The translations under genes and the position numbers were made by a program. Positions 48,701-63,700 of a stretch of DNA of 64,000 nt are shown in pieces. The notes beneath the pieces were generated by a model. The model was given only the letters and a program-made list of their open reading frames with translations. It was not told the DNA's origin and made no database searches. The DNA is taken from positions 40,963,437-41,027,436 of the forward strand of contig NC_059500.1 of assembly GCF_018139145.2 (NCBI RefSeq), given 5' to 3'. How positions within the stretch are numbered: the stretch's first letter is position 1; each line of letters starts with the position of its first letter. The stretch is from Gymnogyps californianus. Taxonomy: Eukaryota > Chordata > Aves > Accipitriformes > Cathartidae.

Positions 48701-51700
48701 TCAAATCATATACAGTAATCTGTGGTGACCTCTTTCTCCACCTCCCCGCTGAATGCTGTTAATTCCACAGCCAGCTATTACCGGTGGCAAGGCACTCCAA
48801 GCAAGTTTTGATGGATGAAAGTGACAGATGCTTTGCCAAGCTGCCAATACCTGCTGCCTCAGGAATTGCTAAATACTTAGCTGTACACCACATCTTACTA
48901 TTCTAATTTCATAAGCCATCTTAGCTTTAAAAAAAAAGAAAAAGACTATGCCTTGCAGTCCTTAAGTTACTGGACTTAAATTAGAAACCAAGCCAGAAAC
49001 AAAAACCCTTAAAGGGAGTTTAAAACAATGAAGGGGTTACAGCAATGTATGCTGAACTTCCCGTAGAGGGAACCTAAACTTTCTATTGGTTTCAAATGCA
49101 GAGTTTGTCTCCAGAGCGTCTCTGTCCTCTGCTTCTCCTTGGGGATCATTTGGCTTTCCTCAGACTCTGTGTGTTCTCAGATCCCTTGCTTTCCCTCACT
49201 CGGAAGGGAACGGCAGGGTCTGGCCAACATGCCATCCCTCCAGCGCATGTTTTAGACCAACTTGATTTACAGGCTGACACCGATAGGTAATGTCAGCACT
49301 GGGAGCCAGTCCCAGGCACTTTAGTGGGTCAGACAGAAGAACTCACATCACCTCTGGATCTGAGGACAGAGAGAATTGCTGTTCAGAGACACAGAAATAT
49401 TTGGGGATTCAGATAATTATACAATCACACTTAGGAAAAACAAGTAAAGAAGCTCCATTTTTTACCCTTTGAACAAAACAAAAACGTGGTATAATACACA
49501 AGTAAAACATCACGGAACTAGAATTTTTTAAGTTGGATAGGGTTAAGCACAGTTTATGTTTGTATTTTTAAATCCATATTTTTACCATTCTTGACAGCCA
49601 AGGAAATCTGAAAATTATAAGGTGGTGTTGAAGGACCCTCTTCCTCCGGGTCATCCTTTCCTCCACCGCTGAATGTCAAACGCTTACGGGCTGTGATGAG
49701 ATAGGCACAGACTTTGTTAGTGGGTTATCTAAACAAATATGCTCCCCTTGCTCCTGGTCTCCTTCACATCACTTCTTTCATCCCTTTGATGAGACACTGA
49801 GACACTTTACATCAAGGGACTTTCGTAGCTGAGGTGGGGCTTGTTAGGCTTAAAGAGAGGAAGTCACAATCTCTTGGGGATTAACCCAGCACTGTTGCCA
49901 TTTAAATGTGAGAACATCAGGACACAGTGTAGTCATAAGTCATCTTTCAGGAGTCAGATTCTACATTCATGGAAGGAAAAGAGAGAAATGAGGCATTCAT
50001 ACAGAAATTGATTCTGGTAAAATGCAAAATGAAAATAAGAGGCTGATCTTTTCCTGGACTGCATTACACACTGCTTATTTATATGAGGACTGGAGACTTT
50101 ATCTGCAGCTTACGTCTGTAAGAATCTCCAGGAGACTTTTTAGAACACAAGAATGCGATAGAAAAAAAAAAAAAGCTTTATAATTAAAACAAGCTATATT
50201 TAAACCTAACTGCTAAAATTGAAGAAGAGTACAGCTTTTGGTTTTGTGCATAAAAGACACTGAAAATGGTAGGGGAAAAATATTTGTAGGTATGTGATAG
50301 CAATGCAATTACAGTTATATAACAAGCATGCAAACTCAAGAAAGAAAAGTTTGAGTTTTCTTCAGCAGAGTAAATAGATGAGTGTGGCTGAAGCTGTCTT
50401 TCTAAGCACAAAGCACACTTACATACAAGGTTTATAAAGCACGAACTCAATGAAAAAGACAGCCTTTGATGTTTCTAGATAATGGCTTTCATTTAGAGTT
50501 ATATTAAAAAAAAATCCAGTGTGATCTTTACTCAGTATTCATTTACTAATCATTACTAATTATAGCACATTCCAAAATTATTTTCATAGAAAGTTATTTA
50601 ATAGGTATTTTATGTATACACAAGTATCCTGCAGAACTATTTTCTCATTTGCTCTATTCTTGATTTCACTAGTAAATCCAAGACAAACTGTAGGATCTAA
50701 AAAACGCAGGTAGAACTTTACAGCAGGTAACACTTGTACTGAAATATAACCCCCTTATAGACTCTAGGTTCCTTTCTATTCGTTGTAGTGAAAAAACAAC
50801 CAAAAATCTTGTGACTGAATCGAACGATGACAGAAGCCTGAAGACATACAAGACACTCCTGGAAGCCAATGAACTTGCCAACTTCACTTGCACACACCCT
50901 TTCTGGAAGTCAATGAAATTTCCAAGTTCTAAACTAATGCAAAACTTCACCTTTCTAATAGATTGACCCTGCCTCTCTATGCTTCTTTGCTCCTTCCCTC
51001 TCTATCCTCCATCTCAGTTACGTCTTCCTCAGTTCCTTTGGACTGCAGCTCTTCAGAGGTGAGACGATTTTATTGCTGCACCTCCACAGCTCAGCACAGC
51101 GAGGTCCTGATTTAGATTGGGCCCTTTAGCTACCACAACAAGATAAGATCATGCTAGAAATATGCTTTTTTTCCCTCAAAAATCTTTCCAAATGGGACTA
51201 CCAAGTGGTATATAAAGAAATGTAGTCGTATACATGCTAGTACCCATTCTCTCACAAAACTCATCAAAACTACAGCTCTGACATGCCAGTAACACTGATT
51301 CATCCGTCTAAATTCCCTTCCTCCCATTCCCTGAATATTTCTAATGTGATCTATCAGTTTTCAGATTGAGAACCCTTCATATCTTGTTATGTTACATATC
51401 AATTAACTCAATGTCTTGAGATGAAATCTGAGAAGATAAAATATTGTATGCACAAGCAGGCATCTTTCTAATAAAGTACCATGCTTTCTGTAATGGAAAC
51501 TTATTTTTAGAAAGTTAATAAAGAGATTAATCTTCCAGACCAGAGGCAGTAGGGAAATTAACAGTTGTTTAATCATGCAGAGCAGTAAGATCCTGTACAA
51601 TGTTAAGTGTAAGACTAGTCACTGACCTGTTCTGGTGAGTGAATGCATTATTATGTTCAACATTTCAATTTAGCCCAGTACCACAAGTGTGCAGTAATTG

Positions 51701-54345
51701 TGATTTTATTATACAGTCACATAAATAATGCAATATTTTTAATGATCCATAGCCTTTAGAACACTACACTGAAAACTGTCTAATACAATAAGAAGGTACT
51801 CCGCATTGTTTATTTTTTACTGACATTAAATTAGCAAGAAACATTAAGAAATTTCAACAGCTTTAAAGAAAAAAAAATCAACATTGTAGCAATGAAGTTG
51901 TCTAGCTATAACACAGCACATGTCAATAGATACATGGATCGTTGATTAGGAAAGGAATCTGGAGTCACAAAAAGGAAGTAAACACATTGTAATAATAAAG
52001 TCTGACTTAACATAATCATTATTTTGCCATTATATTAAAAAAGCTTCTAATGCATGTAGGATATTTTAAAATCTAACAATGCAAACACTAAACTGCTAAG
52101 GAATCAATCCCATGTATCTCATTATTTTCTTTAACTCTTCCAAAACCAATATATTCCCTTCTTCCTCCCCAGAAAGAGCAAAGATTTTAGTGAAAATATG
52201 ATGCTGAACAATTGCCTTTAATACAAGCATCTCTAGGGAGGCTCTGTTCCACTCTCCATGGAATGGACCTTTTTGGTTATTTTGTTCCTAGGAAGCAAAA
52301 GTCTGAAAAGCGTGAGTGTGAAGCAGTGAGAAGTGTCGCAAAAGGAGGGCTGGATGTAGACATACAGATGAGGTTGGGTGCTATTTGGGCAATGAACACA
52401 ACTAACCCTGCTCTTGGGCTTTCTCTATGAATGTCTGCCTTTGAGACTCACGGGCCAGTATGCATACTCTTGCTTCAACCACTTCCTTCCATGCACAAAA
52501 CTCTTACCACACAGTAATGTGCATATTGAGCCAATGTAGCCTGCTTAGCTATAGGTACAAGCAGAAGCTTGTACTGATGTTGAAGCACAGCCCTACCCCT
52601 TCATTTTGCAATTACCAGAAACGAAAGCACGTATATGTGCATTTCTAATACATCCACAACTCTCAGAGCCTGTCTCTTGCAGCTCTCTAACTATTCTCTG
52701 CCCAGCCACCCTCTACGGGCAGCTTGCTGATATATTTAAATGGCTGTGATCATCTTCTCAACAGTTCAGCATCACCAAGTGCTTTTTAAGGCTTTTCCAA
52801 ACATCTTCCACACTTCTAAAGAACACCAGTAGCTCTGTTTTCTCAGTGTATTTTCTTAGTTTGATCTAGTCTTGTTAGACTGTTCCATAATCACTCAGTG
52901 AGTGACTCGCCAAATCAAAAGTCTCCTCACCAGGAATCCCAGAGAAGTATGTTCTCTATGCCATGACTGGCACAGAATCTTATTCCAAAAACTTGCTAAT
53001 TTGCTAATCAATTAACTAATTCGGGTATGTTGAAAGCACAGGACAATACTGCTCTTGGATGCTAACAAGAGACCTTCTTTGTGAGCCAGCAAAACCAACC
53101 ACAAATGTTCCTCAGCCTCAGTTCCTCTCTTCCTTATTCTGTGCATCACAACTAACCCTACAACTCTCACAAATTCTTTAACTTCGCAGCAACAGATCTG
53201 ATTGACTTCTACCTGCCAAAACAGTCGGATATATTCAGTCTTAAACCTCACTGGATGAGTTTCTCTCATTATAAATCTGCTTCACCATCAGAGTAGCTGC
53301 ACTAAAACATAATGTAAGCCTATGTCTGTTCTTGAATTTCTCCCTGGCTGATTTGGGTTTTTATAAATGCTGTCAAAAATGATAAAATCTGAAATGAAAG
53401 GAAAGCAAGAAATGTGGTCACACGCGCATGCCTGAGCCACATAAAATTTAAATTGCTGAATGATCCATCAGTATAGTATCAATGATTTGTGAATTGTGCT
53501 CTTAAACATCACCTCACTGACTGCTGTGCAGCGGAACTCTGGGCATGAGCGGCTCCCTGGGAATGCTTGCACACCACCAAAGTAGAGTCTACAGGCACTT
53601 CAAGATGTCCAACTCCGGAACCAGAGGAAAATACCTGTATGGTTGTGAGATATGGAGCGTGATGGCTGCCTGCTGCTGCCATGTCAGAGTTGCTAACATG
53701 GAGCACAACTAGTGGGTGAGTAATTCTAGAGAAAAGAGGAGCCAGTCTGGTTTTTTGAACTCTCGAGACTGGGGGAGGGTCGGGGGAGGGTGTGTTGAAG
53801 TAAGAGATCTTTCTTCTCTCTAACCCAAGGACTTCTGTAGCTTCTTGTTACTCTGACAAGGAGCACAAAAGTGAAATGTAACGCTCTCACTTTTCACAAT
53901 TATCCCCATAATTAATACTACTGTTTCAAAATAACATCATTTATCATTAAACATGAAAAATCCTGACTTTTAAAAACACAGCCTTCACGTGTCCTGGTTT
54001 TCTATTTCCCCTTATGCTACTTTACTTAATTTCTAAACCCCAAGTTAAATAAATAAATAAATGCAAAAGCTATGGCCTACTATTTCCTATCTAAATATTG
54101 TGATGCAGAGACACAGAAATTGTTTCTTCAGGTTGTGATATTCACCAGTTTAACAATATCACAATTTTAAATTCTTCAGTTTCCTATCAGCCCTAAAGGA
54201 ATGACAGCCATACACAGCCTGTCACAGAATTTCTTTTAATAAGCCTCTTATATGTAAGCTTAAGGAATTTTGAGATACTCACACAAGTGTAATGATTCTT
54301 TCTTTAAACTACTAAAGAATATAAAAGGGAACAAGCTAATAGGTT

Positions 54346-54450
54346 CTCCTGATGAGTCTGTCAGGGCTAAACCCAGATTCCTTCAATGCGAACAGGAGCT
54401 TTGCCCTGAATTCAGTGGGGCCAAGAGCTCATGAATTACTGGGCCAGCCA
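54346..54450. repeat. Possible ancient amniote interspersed repeat
   Basis: AACAGGAGCTTTGCCCTGAA, TTCAGTGGGGCCAAGAGCTC and nearby blocks resemble the old amniote repeat containing 'gagctttgccattgacttcagtggg'. Diverged; no database check possible. Confidence 0.35.
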
Positions 54451-56553
54451 TTCTGATGGCCATGTAAATTAATGGTAGATTTAGAGAGTTCTTCTAGTCT
54501 CTCTCCTCTTCCTACAAGCACAATTTAACTTCTGTTTTACTTCTTTATTGCCCCTTGACGAACTTGGTCTTACAAGAGTTGAGAGAGGTTTTTCTCTGAA
54601 GTACAACTGGTGTTTCTCATTTAGAATTAAAAGACATAAGGACTAAAACCCCCTATTTGCTCTATTTGAAAAGGCCAGAAGAAAATAAACTTTAAGATAA
54701 TGTCCCTGCTGTTAGACTAAAGGGATTGAACAGAGTAGATAACCCAAAGCCTACATAATCCTTCTTACTAAATCTGCTAAATCTGCCAGCAGCTGTGCTG
54801 GTTTGATTGGATTGTTTTAGAGTCACAGAGAAATGGGCCAAGATGATCATGTCTTTCCACAAACACCATTTGATAACAAATATTCTTGTCTGTAGCAACC
54901 TGGCTAGATTCAAGTCAAGAGAGGTCCTGTAGCTTGTTATAAATCCCCTAGTTAACCATTGTTTTGTTTTTTAGTTTTCAACCTTGATACCTGCATGAGA
55001 TTTCCTTTAGTCCGTCACAAACATAAAGTGCTTTGTACTCTATACTAAAGAAGCCATAAAATGGTTTACACAATAGAGAAATACAGAACTAAAAATCAAC
55101 CATGAGTTGGACACTTATGACTGCAGAGGTAACGAGTTACATGTGCAGTTCTGCAAGTAGTTCTGGGCTGATAAATTACTTATTTCTTTAAACTTCTCCT
55201 AGCTTGAACATGAAAATTTAAAAATCTCCCAGCTTGAACATGAATTTTCTGTAGCAAAGAATGTTTTGCAACTCCATAAATCACAGAGGTCATTCGACAA
55301 AAGAAAGAATGAAGCAAACAAACAAAGAAGTTAATTCAAAACTTGTTCTTCATCCTACTTGTTGCTTGATACTGCTTCCAATTTACTATGCTTCTGCAAC
55401 ATATGGGCCAAACCTAATGCTGGTTATGCTAGTGTATCCCAATTCTCTTCAAAAGTATTAAAATAAATACTTGTTCATGTACCACAGAGCTGATTTGCAT
55501 GTCAGGTATTAAAATTAGGGCAACTCCTGGATATTCTGCTTGCTAACTAAGCTGTTTGTTGAGTATTATCAGTATCTGACTTCACAACAAAAACACACTG
55601 CTTGTCTTTTAACTCAGAAAGTACTGTTAAAATGTGGTTGCCAAATGAAGCATTTTTTTAAAAACAAAATCTGATTAGTATTTTTAATCCTCAGATTCTG
55701 CTCAAACAGCCCATGGTTTACAGTTAGGGGGAGTAAAAAATCATTAGTTGTTTAATCATGTTTCAATGAGAATTCCCTCATCTTGCACAAAGCAGGTTTT
55801 ACCTTGATAATTCCTAGCCCTTCAGAATGCGACAGTTACTACCTGCCAGAAATCAGAAAATATAATTTTATATATTTTCTACTTTTCATCCTTAAATAAG
55901 AAGTTACTACATCCATGTGGAAATCTTAAGAAAATGAATCTTTTGCTCCTGATCTTTTAATGAGTGAGCAGGAGAAAAAAGGCACATATGTCACAGAAAG
56001 TAATGTATAAAATAATGAGGTTGACCCTTCAAGTCTCCCAAACCAGTGAAGCTACAGAGAACTTCTCTTGTATTTCAGTACAGTTCTTATTCCCTCAGAG
56101 TGTATCTCTTGCCTCCTTTTTTTGGAATACTACTGGCCTTTACATAATAGCTAAATAAAGATATACTACCCCAATCTTGAAAATCTCAAGCCTCCAACAC
56201 ACACAGACTGTCCAATTTGCATTATATATGACAGAAAATTAGACAATTTGTGACAATATTCCACAATATTTGTGCTAGGCTTAACCTAAAATCCTCTGTG
56301 TTATTTCATCTATTTCCACAGCCTGTTCCCATCTGAACAAAAGTGACTTTTAATTAAAGCAAACTCCACTTTACAGTTCTGGAATGCTGTAATTTTTTCT
56401 CTTTTCTCTGGAAATGCTACAGTGCTGAAGCAACAACACACGTGATACAGAACAGAGACCAAATTAAAATATATATTTAAGATGATATTGAGTAGAATGA
56501 ATGGGATACCTAAGAAACATCTGACAAAAAAACTAGAACTCTGAGAAGACAGT

Positions 56554-57778
56554 TGTAAGGTTAGTTATCAGACTGGCAACTAGACTTGTGTTTAGATGTC
56601 CCACCGATGCGAGCAGCCAGAAAGGCAGCCTGGTTAGAAGGGAATATTACTGAACGGAAGAAAATGTCTGCTGAAAAATACTGACAGAAAATGCCTGCTA
56701 GCATGGGAGCTGTGAGCCTGGAAACTAGGCCTGTGAACCAGAAACATCCTTGAAAAGGGCAGCTGGCCTCTTGGAAGTACAGCTGGGGTACCTATAAAGT
56801 GGAGACAACCTGAGATACCATCGATAAGTGCAAAAACAAGGGACTGAAACGGTACCTTATCATCTGAAAAGGTGGAAAACAGTCTGGAAAAATAAAAACT
56901 GCTCTGAAAGAACAGAAAACTTCATCATCTATTCGCTGTTACAGGTGAAAAACTGAAATTAACAGCATCTATTGGGTGCTCGAAGCAGTGATGTCCTACG
57001 CCCTGTTATGTCTCTGCGATACAAAAGGAGCTTAATTTTTTTCCAAAGCGGAGCCTCTCTCCCTGAGAACTTCCCTTGCCACACGTACTTTTTCTTTTCT
57101 AAACAGGTTGAGTTCTCCACACAAACTTTCTGCAAAGTCTTGGGCTTTCACCGGGGACGCCCAGCTGACTCCAGACTCTGTGACACGGATCACCTTTGCA
57201 GTGAGACTCTGTCTGTAATCTCACTGGTCCCCCTTTTTGGGCCCACTTTTGGGGTTGGGTTGGTTTGTCATCTCACTTCTGGGATGCTTGGGTCCACCTC
57301 TGGGATCGGTTTGTCCCCCGCTTTGGGATGGTCTGTCCCCTTCTGAAATCTAATTCACTTGATATTGATATTATAAATCCATATAAATAATCTATTATAT
57401 CTGCTATTATATTGTTGATAAGTTGCTTCACTAATGAAGAGTTCATAGCAACCTGTAATAGTATGTACTTAATTGGTTGTTGCTGTTATTGATTGCTGCT
57501 ATATGATTGATTGCTGCTATTATTGACTGCTACCATACTATTGATTGATACTATATTATTGATTGCTAATAGTAATTTGTAATAGCTGGATATATATATT
57601 CACTTTATTAATCATAAGTATACTTGCTAGAGGTGATTTTTTATTATTTTTTATTATTATTTTTGTGGTAGTTTACTTGCTAGTAGTGATTTTTGTGGTA
57701 TTTGTGGTTATCTGTAATAAAGTAGAGAAATTTAGAGGATAAAGCCTCCATGTCCCTGTGCATTGCAGAATCCTACAA
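56554..57778 (+). mobile_element. Candidate LTR-like element
   Basis: A segment distinct from its flanks: TG start (TGTAAGGTTAG, 56554) and CA end (AATCCTACA, 57778), a TATAAAG box (about 56793), a GC-richer middle (56960-57350) and an AATAAA signal (about 57717) near the right end. The layout resembles an avian endogenous retroviral LTR in plus orientation. No target duplication was confirmed (ACAGT versus AACCC), and the left border is uncertain; a start at about 56806 is also possible. Confidence 0.35.
57360..57600. repeat. Imperfect TA-rich tandem array (ATTGATTGCTGCTAT-like units)
   Basis: At least five imperfect copies of a 14-20-bp motif containing TTGATTGCT with ATA/TAT linkers. It sits inside the candidate LTR-like element. 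Confidence 0.5.
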
Positions 57779-60700
57779 ACCCATGGTCACAATCTCTACA
57801 CCCACAGACTGGCTAACCCCTTAGGTCTTGACACCCACCCAACTCCGTCTCCTTTCCATAAAAACATTATCAACAAAGAGATACAAAGACCATCTGAGGA
57901 TGTTCCTTGCACATAAGAATATCTAGGTGGCATATTAGTTGCCTATTTAGTGCCTTCGGTTCTGTTTCACAGTCTTACATAGGGGATGTCTTTGGGTGTA
58001 TCATCTGTTGGTTTCCGGTGTTCCGAGACAAAACCAACAGCCTCCACAAGGCGGTTACTTGTCTACACAGTGTTGAAGGCAATGGTGAAGAGACAGCTGG
58101 AAAGGAGGATAGCCACTGAAAGGGACAGAAAGATGGGGAGACAGAGGAAGGCTAAAAAGAAGCCTGAAAGGACTATTTATCTTTACCTTTCCCATCTACA
58201 AATGCAGCTAATGGTATTTTTCTCTTTTGCAAAGTACTCAGCTGTATTCAAGAGAGAATCTGAGTTCAGTGCAGTTCAGCTAATGCAAGATACCTCTCAG
58301 TCCCATCAGGATGTGAACTGCTGATTGTAGGCGGTAATCCATGTGTAATCCTGATAGTGTGGCTGACATTCTGATTTTATCTCTGCGCACCTGAAGAAGT
58401 TACACAGTGACTGTGACTGTCAGTAATACCACAATCCACCTGTAACCTACTGTGTACAAGAAAAAAAGATAGGCAGAGCATGACAACTCTACTTCACGAA
58501 GATTTCGGGGATTTTAAAGACCTTTCAACAAGGACAGAAACATAAAAATTCTCCACATTGAGGAATGTATCTGTAAAATAAAGTATTGCGGATCTTGAAT
58601 AATTGCACTCTGTTGAAGTCTAAACACACTAGGTAGGATTCATCTTACTTAAATTTAGGCATGTAAGTTTGTCATCAAATGCAATGTTACCAGCCAGGCT
58701 CCCTTAACAGTCAACAACAGGAAACAGGTACTCCTGCGGGAAACTCATCTAATCCATCTCAAAAGCCAGCTGAAGGACTGGATTAATTACATTCTGAAGG
58801 TGATGATTTTTTGTAACTAGCTTCTATACACAGAGCTTACAGTGACTAGCTCATGCCTCACCTTTTAGCTTTCGATGCCCATGTCAGAACTGATGAACTG
58901 TACTTTAAAAAAAAAAAAAAAATCTACTTACCTCAGTTTAGGAGAACGATTATTTAGGAAACTAGTCTATATGTAACACATGAATTCTGAGCAAAGTTAA
59001 AAATAATTCCGCCACTAAGTGTGTCAGGGTGTGATACTCCAATTTGTACTGAAGTACTGAGGCATACCTTAGGGGAAATGAGATCTTTCCAACTTCTCAA
59101 AAGTAGTGTGACTATACAGATTGGGGCAGAAATATGACAACTGAGACGGCATATGCTTCTTTTAAAGTACACAAGGGCTCACACTGTTGCAAGGAATTCA
59201 AAGAACACAATGTAGGCTGGGCCAAGAGACGAGAAAGCACACTTTTCTATAGGGAAGAATAGAAGGAAAGTAACCACAGGAAAAAAAGACTTCGTGATTT
59301 GCAGTAAAAATCACGTTCAAGTGAGGGGAGTCTGGCTCTTACACGGGTGTTAAGAAGACAGTAGTGAGAATGACAGACTTTACATTACCCTTTTCTAAAT
59401 CTTACTATTTCTTGAGTTACTGTAAAATCAGTAAACCTATGTATTTGTTTGCCTTTGCCCTTGTATCTCCCTGAAGTGCTGAACTGTTAATCAAGAATAG
59501 TCCCCACATGGGAGGTACGGAAAAGTTGTGTCCAGGCTGAGGATGGGTCCTACGTCATCTGCTCTGTCCCTGAGTTATCTGAATGTCAAAGCCTCTGGGA
59601 CGCAAAACAAGGAGACTAAACCATCCAGCTAGCGTGCTGGAAAATACAAGACAAAAAGTCGAACAGGTACACAATCAGAGGCAAGTTTAAGAAAAATATC
59701 CAGCACAGTGAGACCTGGAACCAACAGCCTCACAAGTGAGCAGCCAGGGAAACTCTTTTAAGTGCACTGTAACATTGCATACATGAAAAGATGTTTCAAA
59801 AAAACCCACAACCAACCAAAACCCAAAACTAACCCAAAACCCAAACATTTTTCTCCACAAATGTCGAAGTAGTTTGCATTGTTCCTCCAGAAGATCTTCC
59901 CTGAAACTTTGGCAAAGGCAGCAAAAAATATGATTTTTACAGATCATTTAGATTCATTGGTAAATGGTTCTGCCAGAACCTTCTTGTGCAGTTCTAACTG
60001 CAAAATATTACTTTTGCAATACTTGTAAGCCAATTGTGCTGTGGGGCTAAAGCTGAGAACAGAATTTGATTTATTACTTCCAATGGTAATATTCCACAGA
60101 CAGTCCCAATATTATCGGGTTGGGTTTTTCTGCTAAGGAATGATTAAAACATTTTGGTTGGTTTTGCATTCCAGTGTTTCACAGCAGTTCAGTGATGTTC
60201 AAAAGATTGCATCTTTTTGTGTGGCTACTTTCATCTTCACATGACTGAAACTCAATCAATATTCTCATGCTGTATTTTCAGTAAGTCATCATGGACAACT
60301 TTGCTGAATTAGCAAACTTTGAATTGACACGGAATTAACAAAAATCCCCAAAGGGATTCCTTTTCCACACTTGCACTCAATCTATCCTTTTCCTAGTAAG
60401 GGATAAGTCCTGTGGTCTACCTTAAGGTCTAGATTTTGCTCTCACTTACAGTAGCATTAGACACAGGTAATTTCATGAAGTTAATGGAGCTGCCCCTCTT
60501 ACACCCACCGTAAAAGAACATGAGAATCTAGCCACCATAGAAGCAGTAACACCCACCACATTTTAGACTGTGTGTTGGCTTTCATTCTTGTTTTTCCCAG
60601 TTTCCTGTGAAGATGAGGGTTATACAGCCATGCCCTGCTGATCTTTCTTACTGTCAATGTGATCAGCAATCTGTTGAGCTCTTTTCCATAAACCATCATG

Positions 60701-63700
60701 TTTGAACCTAATAGCTAGTTTCAGCCAAATTGACGGAGGGATCACTGTTCTTTTAAGTTCCGGGAAAACAAGTGACTTTCCGGTTAGACTTAGTAAGTGG
60801 CTTTTCAACTCAGTTTGTAGAATTTGTTATCATCTCAAATGAGGAAAAGGGATTAACATAAACTCAAATGTTACTAGACGCCCAAGAATCCACATTACAC
60901 ATTCCATACCTTCAGAAAAACAGCAGTTATGGCCTGCGCTGTCCTAAAAAAATAAAGTCTATCAGGCCTAAGACACAAACCCACGGGAATCCAGACTTAC
61001 AGGATGTTTGCTATTACTCATACATACACTTTTCTGGCTGAAATTTTCCAGGAATATATTTTTTTTCTGTAGATGAAGTTTGGATGAAAAAGTTCAGCTC
61101 CTTTGGAACACAAAGAAAGCTGGGGAAAAGCAAAACACATTCCATTTATTAGGATATATATTTAAATTTAGTTTTTAAAACTTTCCTAGCTGGGAACAGA
61201 AGGAAGATATAGTATGAAAGTTCTTGTCCTGCCACTGTCTTGAGCAGCAGAGAGCTTCTCTATGACTGTCAATCCTTTGTTCATTAACAATGGTTTATGC
61301 TTATAAAAATGCTACATCTTTTCCAGTCTAAATCAACAGTTTTAAATCCAACAAGTAAGCGATGGCAAAAGTAAAAGAATACTAAAGCCAGTATTTAGAC
61401 CAGAAAAATATACTGCATTTTTTAATAGTGAATTGGTTAGCAGCAACTGAAAATATTTCTGGCATTACTAGAGGAGGTTGTGGGTTCATTTGGACACTAG
61501 ATCCTAACTATATGTGCTTCACCATCTCTTAAAACAAAGATGTGACCTGATAGCACTCTTGTAATTGTTGTGTCTGCTTTACTACATTGCTGTTAACCAA
61601 ACAATCTCATTGGCATTTGAGCAAAATACTGCATTTTGAAAGCGAGCTCTTCACATGTTTAAGTCCTTTGCTTATTTCACTGAGCAATTTTATGAATTGC
61701 AGCCCAGTGAAACTCAATGAAGGAAAGGTATTCTACACACCCTGAAAACACAAAATTCAAACACATGCCATTTTCATTGTGACATAGATTTTTTAGGTTT
61801 GCCTCACAAGTTTGCCTCATAAACACAGATTTTCACTTTAGGTAGAAGGTTATTTACGTTTAGTGTACAAGCCTTATGCTTCATTAGTGTTGACTTTGTA
61901 AATTAGTCTGAATATCTCTTAAATACTAATTTTTTTCACTTCTTTTCTTTTTGTCACCTGAAAAAGTGTTATCCTTTCCTTCTTCAAGTGACATAAAGGC
62001 AAGTCATGACCATGTCTGTTTAAACTATAAATACACATCTGAGAAAAAGCTTTAAAGTAATATTTTGGGGGTTGGTCCCAAGGTATATAATATCCCAAGT
62101 GATATTTTGGTCAACTCTATGATTCAGAAACAATAAAATTTATTAGCATAGTTTCATCAGATTGAAACACAGTTTCTGCCTTCCTTTATAACCTGTTGCT
62201 GTAGTTAACATTTAGAGGTTCCTATAACCTGAAGAAATAGAAATAAATTCCATTAGACAACAGCTGTTATTTCATCCTGCTATCTTCACTTCTCTTTTGT
62301 CTTTGAGATCTTTCAGTCTGAATATGTCTAAGTAAATGCACATTGTTCATTACCATTTCCATTAGTCATGACAAAGGTAGTCAATCATTTGCAAAAAATC
62401 AAGAGATTTAGGACACTGTACAAATGCATAAACACAGATTTTGTTCCTGCCGCCTACTTGACTCTCACAAAATCCATTCTCCTTCACGTGAGTTATCTCA
62501 CATAACTTGCAATTATTTGGCATAACTGTATATATTTTAAATATCTATGTTGAAGATTCAGAAACAAAGCAGTTTTCAGGCAAGTAATGTACATTGGTTT
62601 ATATAGTTAATTTTAGAAGACAAAAATCCCACTCCAGCCTTTAAGGGGAAGATGGCTGAGAACTGAATAGCATTGCCTTATCCATTCCAGGAGGATGTTA
62701 TCCATTCATCATCTTGATACATTTCCTTAAGACTGTCAGCAGTAGCAAAGTGATAAGATAATGGAATGCATTAATTTTAATTATCTGGAATATTTCCCCA
62801 GTGAAAGTTGAAAATAGTTCCAGTTCATTTTAGTAATGAAGGGATAAAGAAACTAATCACTTTTTAGCTAGATATATTTGAATAAACAAATGCTGCATAG
62901 TCGTTTACAAAAAGATACATTTTTGCATAAATTCACTTGGGGTTTTTTTGATTGGTTGGTTTGGGGTTTTGTTTTTAATATGGACATCCATCGTAGAAAT
63001 TAGAGCTTTTTAGTAACCTTGTGACTGTTGCATTTTCTTCCCCTACAATTAGCACCACTACTGTAGACTTTCAAAACTGCCTTTAAATACATATTATCAA
63101 TGAATAACTTGATGTAGTATTTGCCTTTTTGTACATTGAAATGTTTTAATTTAACAAACCGTTTCGGTTTTGAGTGCAGGTCATATATAGGATCTATGAA
63201 GACTGTGGTATTCTGATGGCCACTACCTCAGCTTCACACACTGAGGGGATCTTTTGTATTACAATGCCCAATGAAGAATCATCTATAATTCACTATGCAG
63301 TTACCATAACCATAAAGATTTAACATTTGTAGTTCCTCTGGGTAACTGAAAATACAGATGAGCACAAATAAATCACAATTGAGGAGACTTACTCCTACCT
63401 AATCCCAGGGATCAATGTATCACTGCCTGTTAAAAAATTACAGAGGCAGGAAATCTGTAAGTTTTTATTGAAAGATAGATTTTGATAAAACAAAAATAAA
63501 TAGAAAATATGGCTTTCAGTCATGGTACTTAAGATCATTGATGAAATGCATCACTAAAGAACACGGGATGTAACCTTGAATATATGTGGATTTAGGCTTA
63601 GTAAAGGCGACTTTTAATAGTATGTGATTTTCACTAAATGCAGAGTAGTGAGGTGGCTCTCCCTAACATACATTTCCCAGTTAAGTTTCTAGCCTAATGT

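Larger units (their letters stand above)
42272..56540. other. Upstream flank of NTRK2, distal block
   Basis: Largely AT-rich, no recognisable exon or RNA gene. GC-richer patches at about 44640-44960, 47990-48500 and 53500-53720 carry frames of 60-160 codons without domains. Contains (TTTG)4 at about 42542, the 21-bp duplication at 44512, a T12G16 tract at 45714 and a possible ancient repeat at about 54346-54450. Confidence 0.65.
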
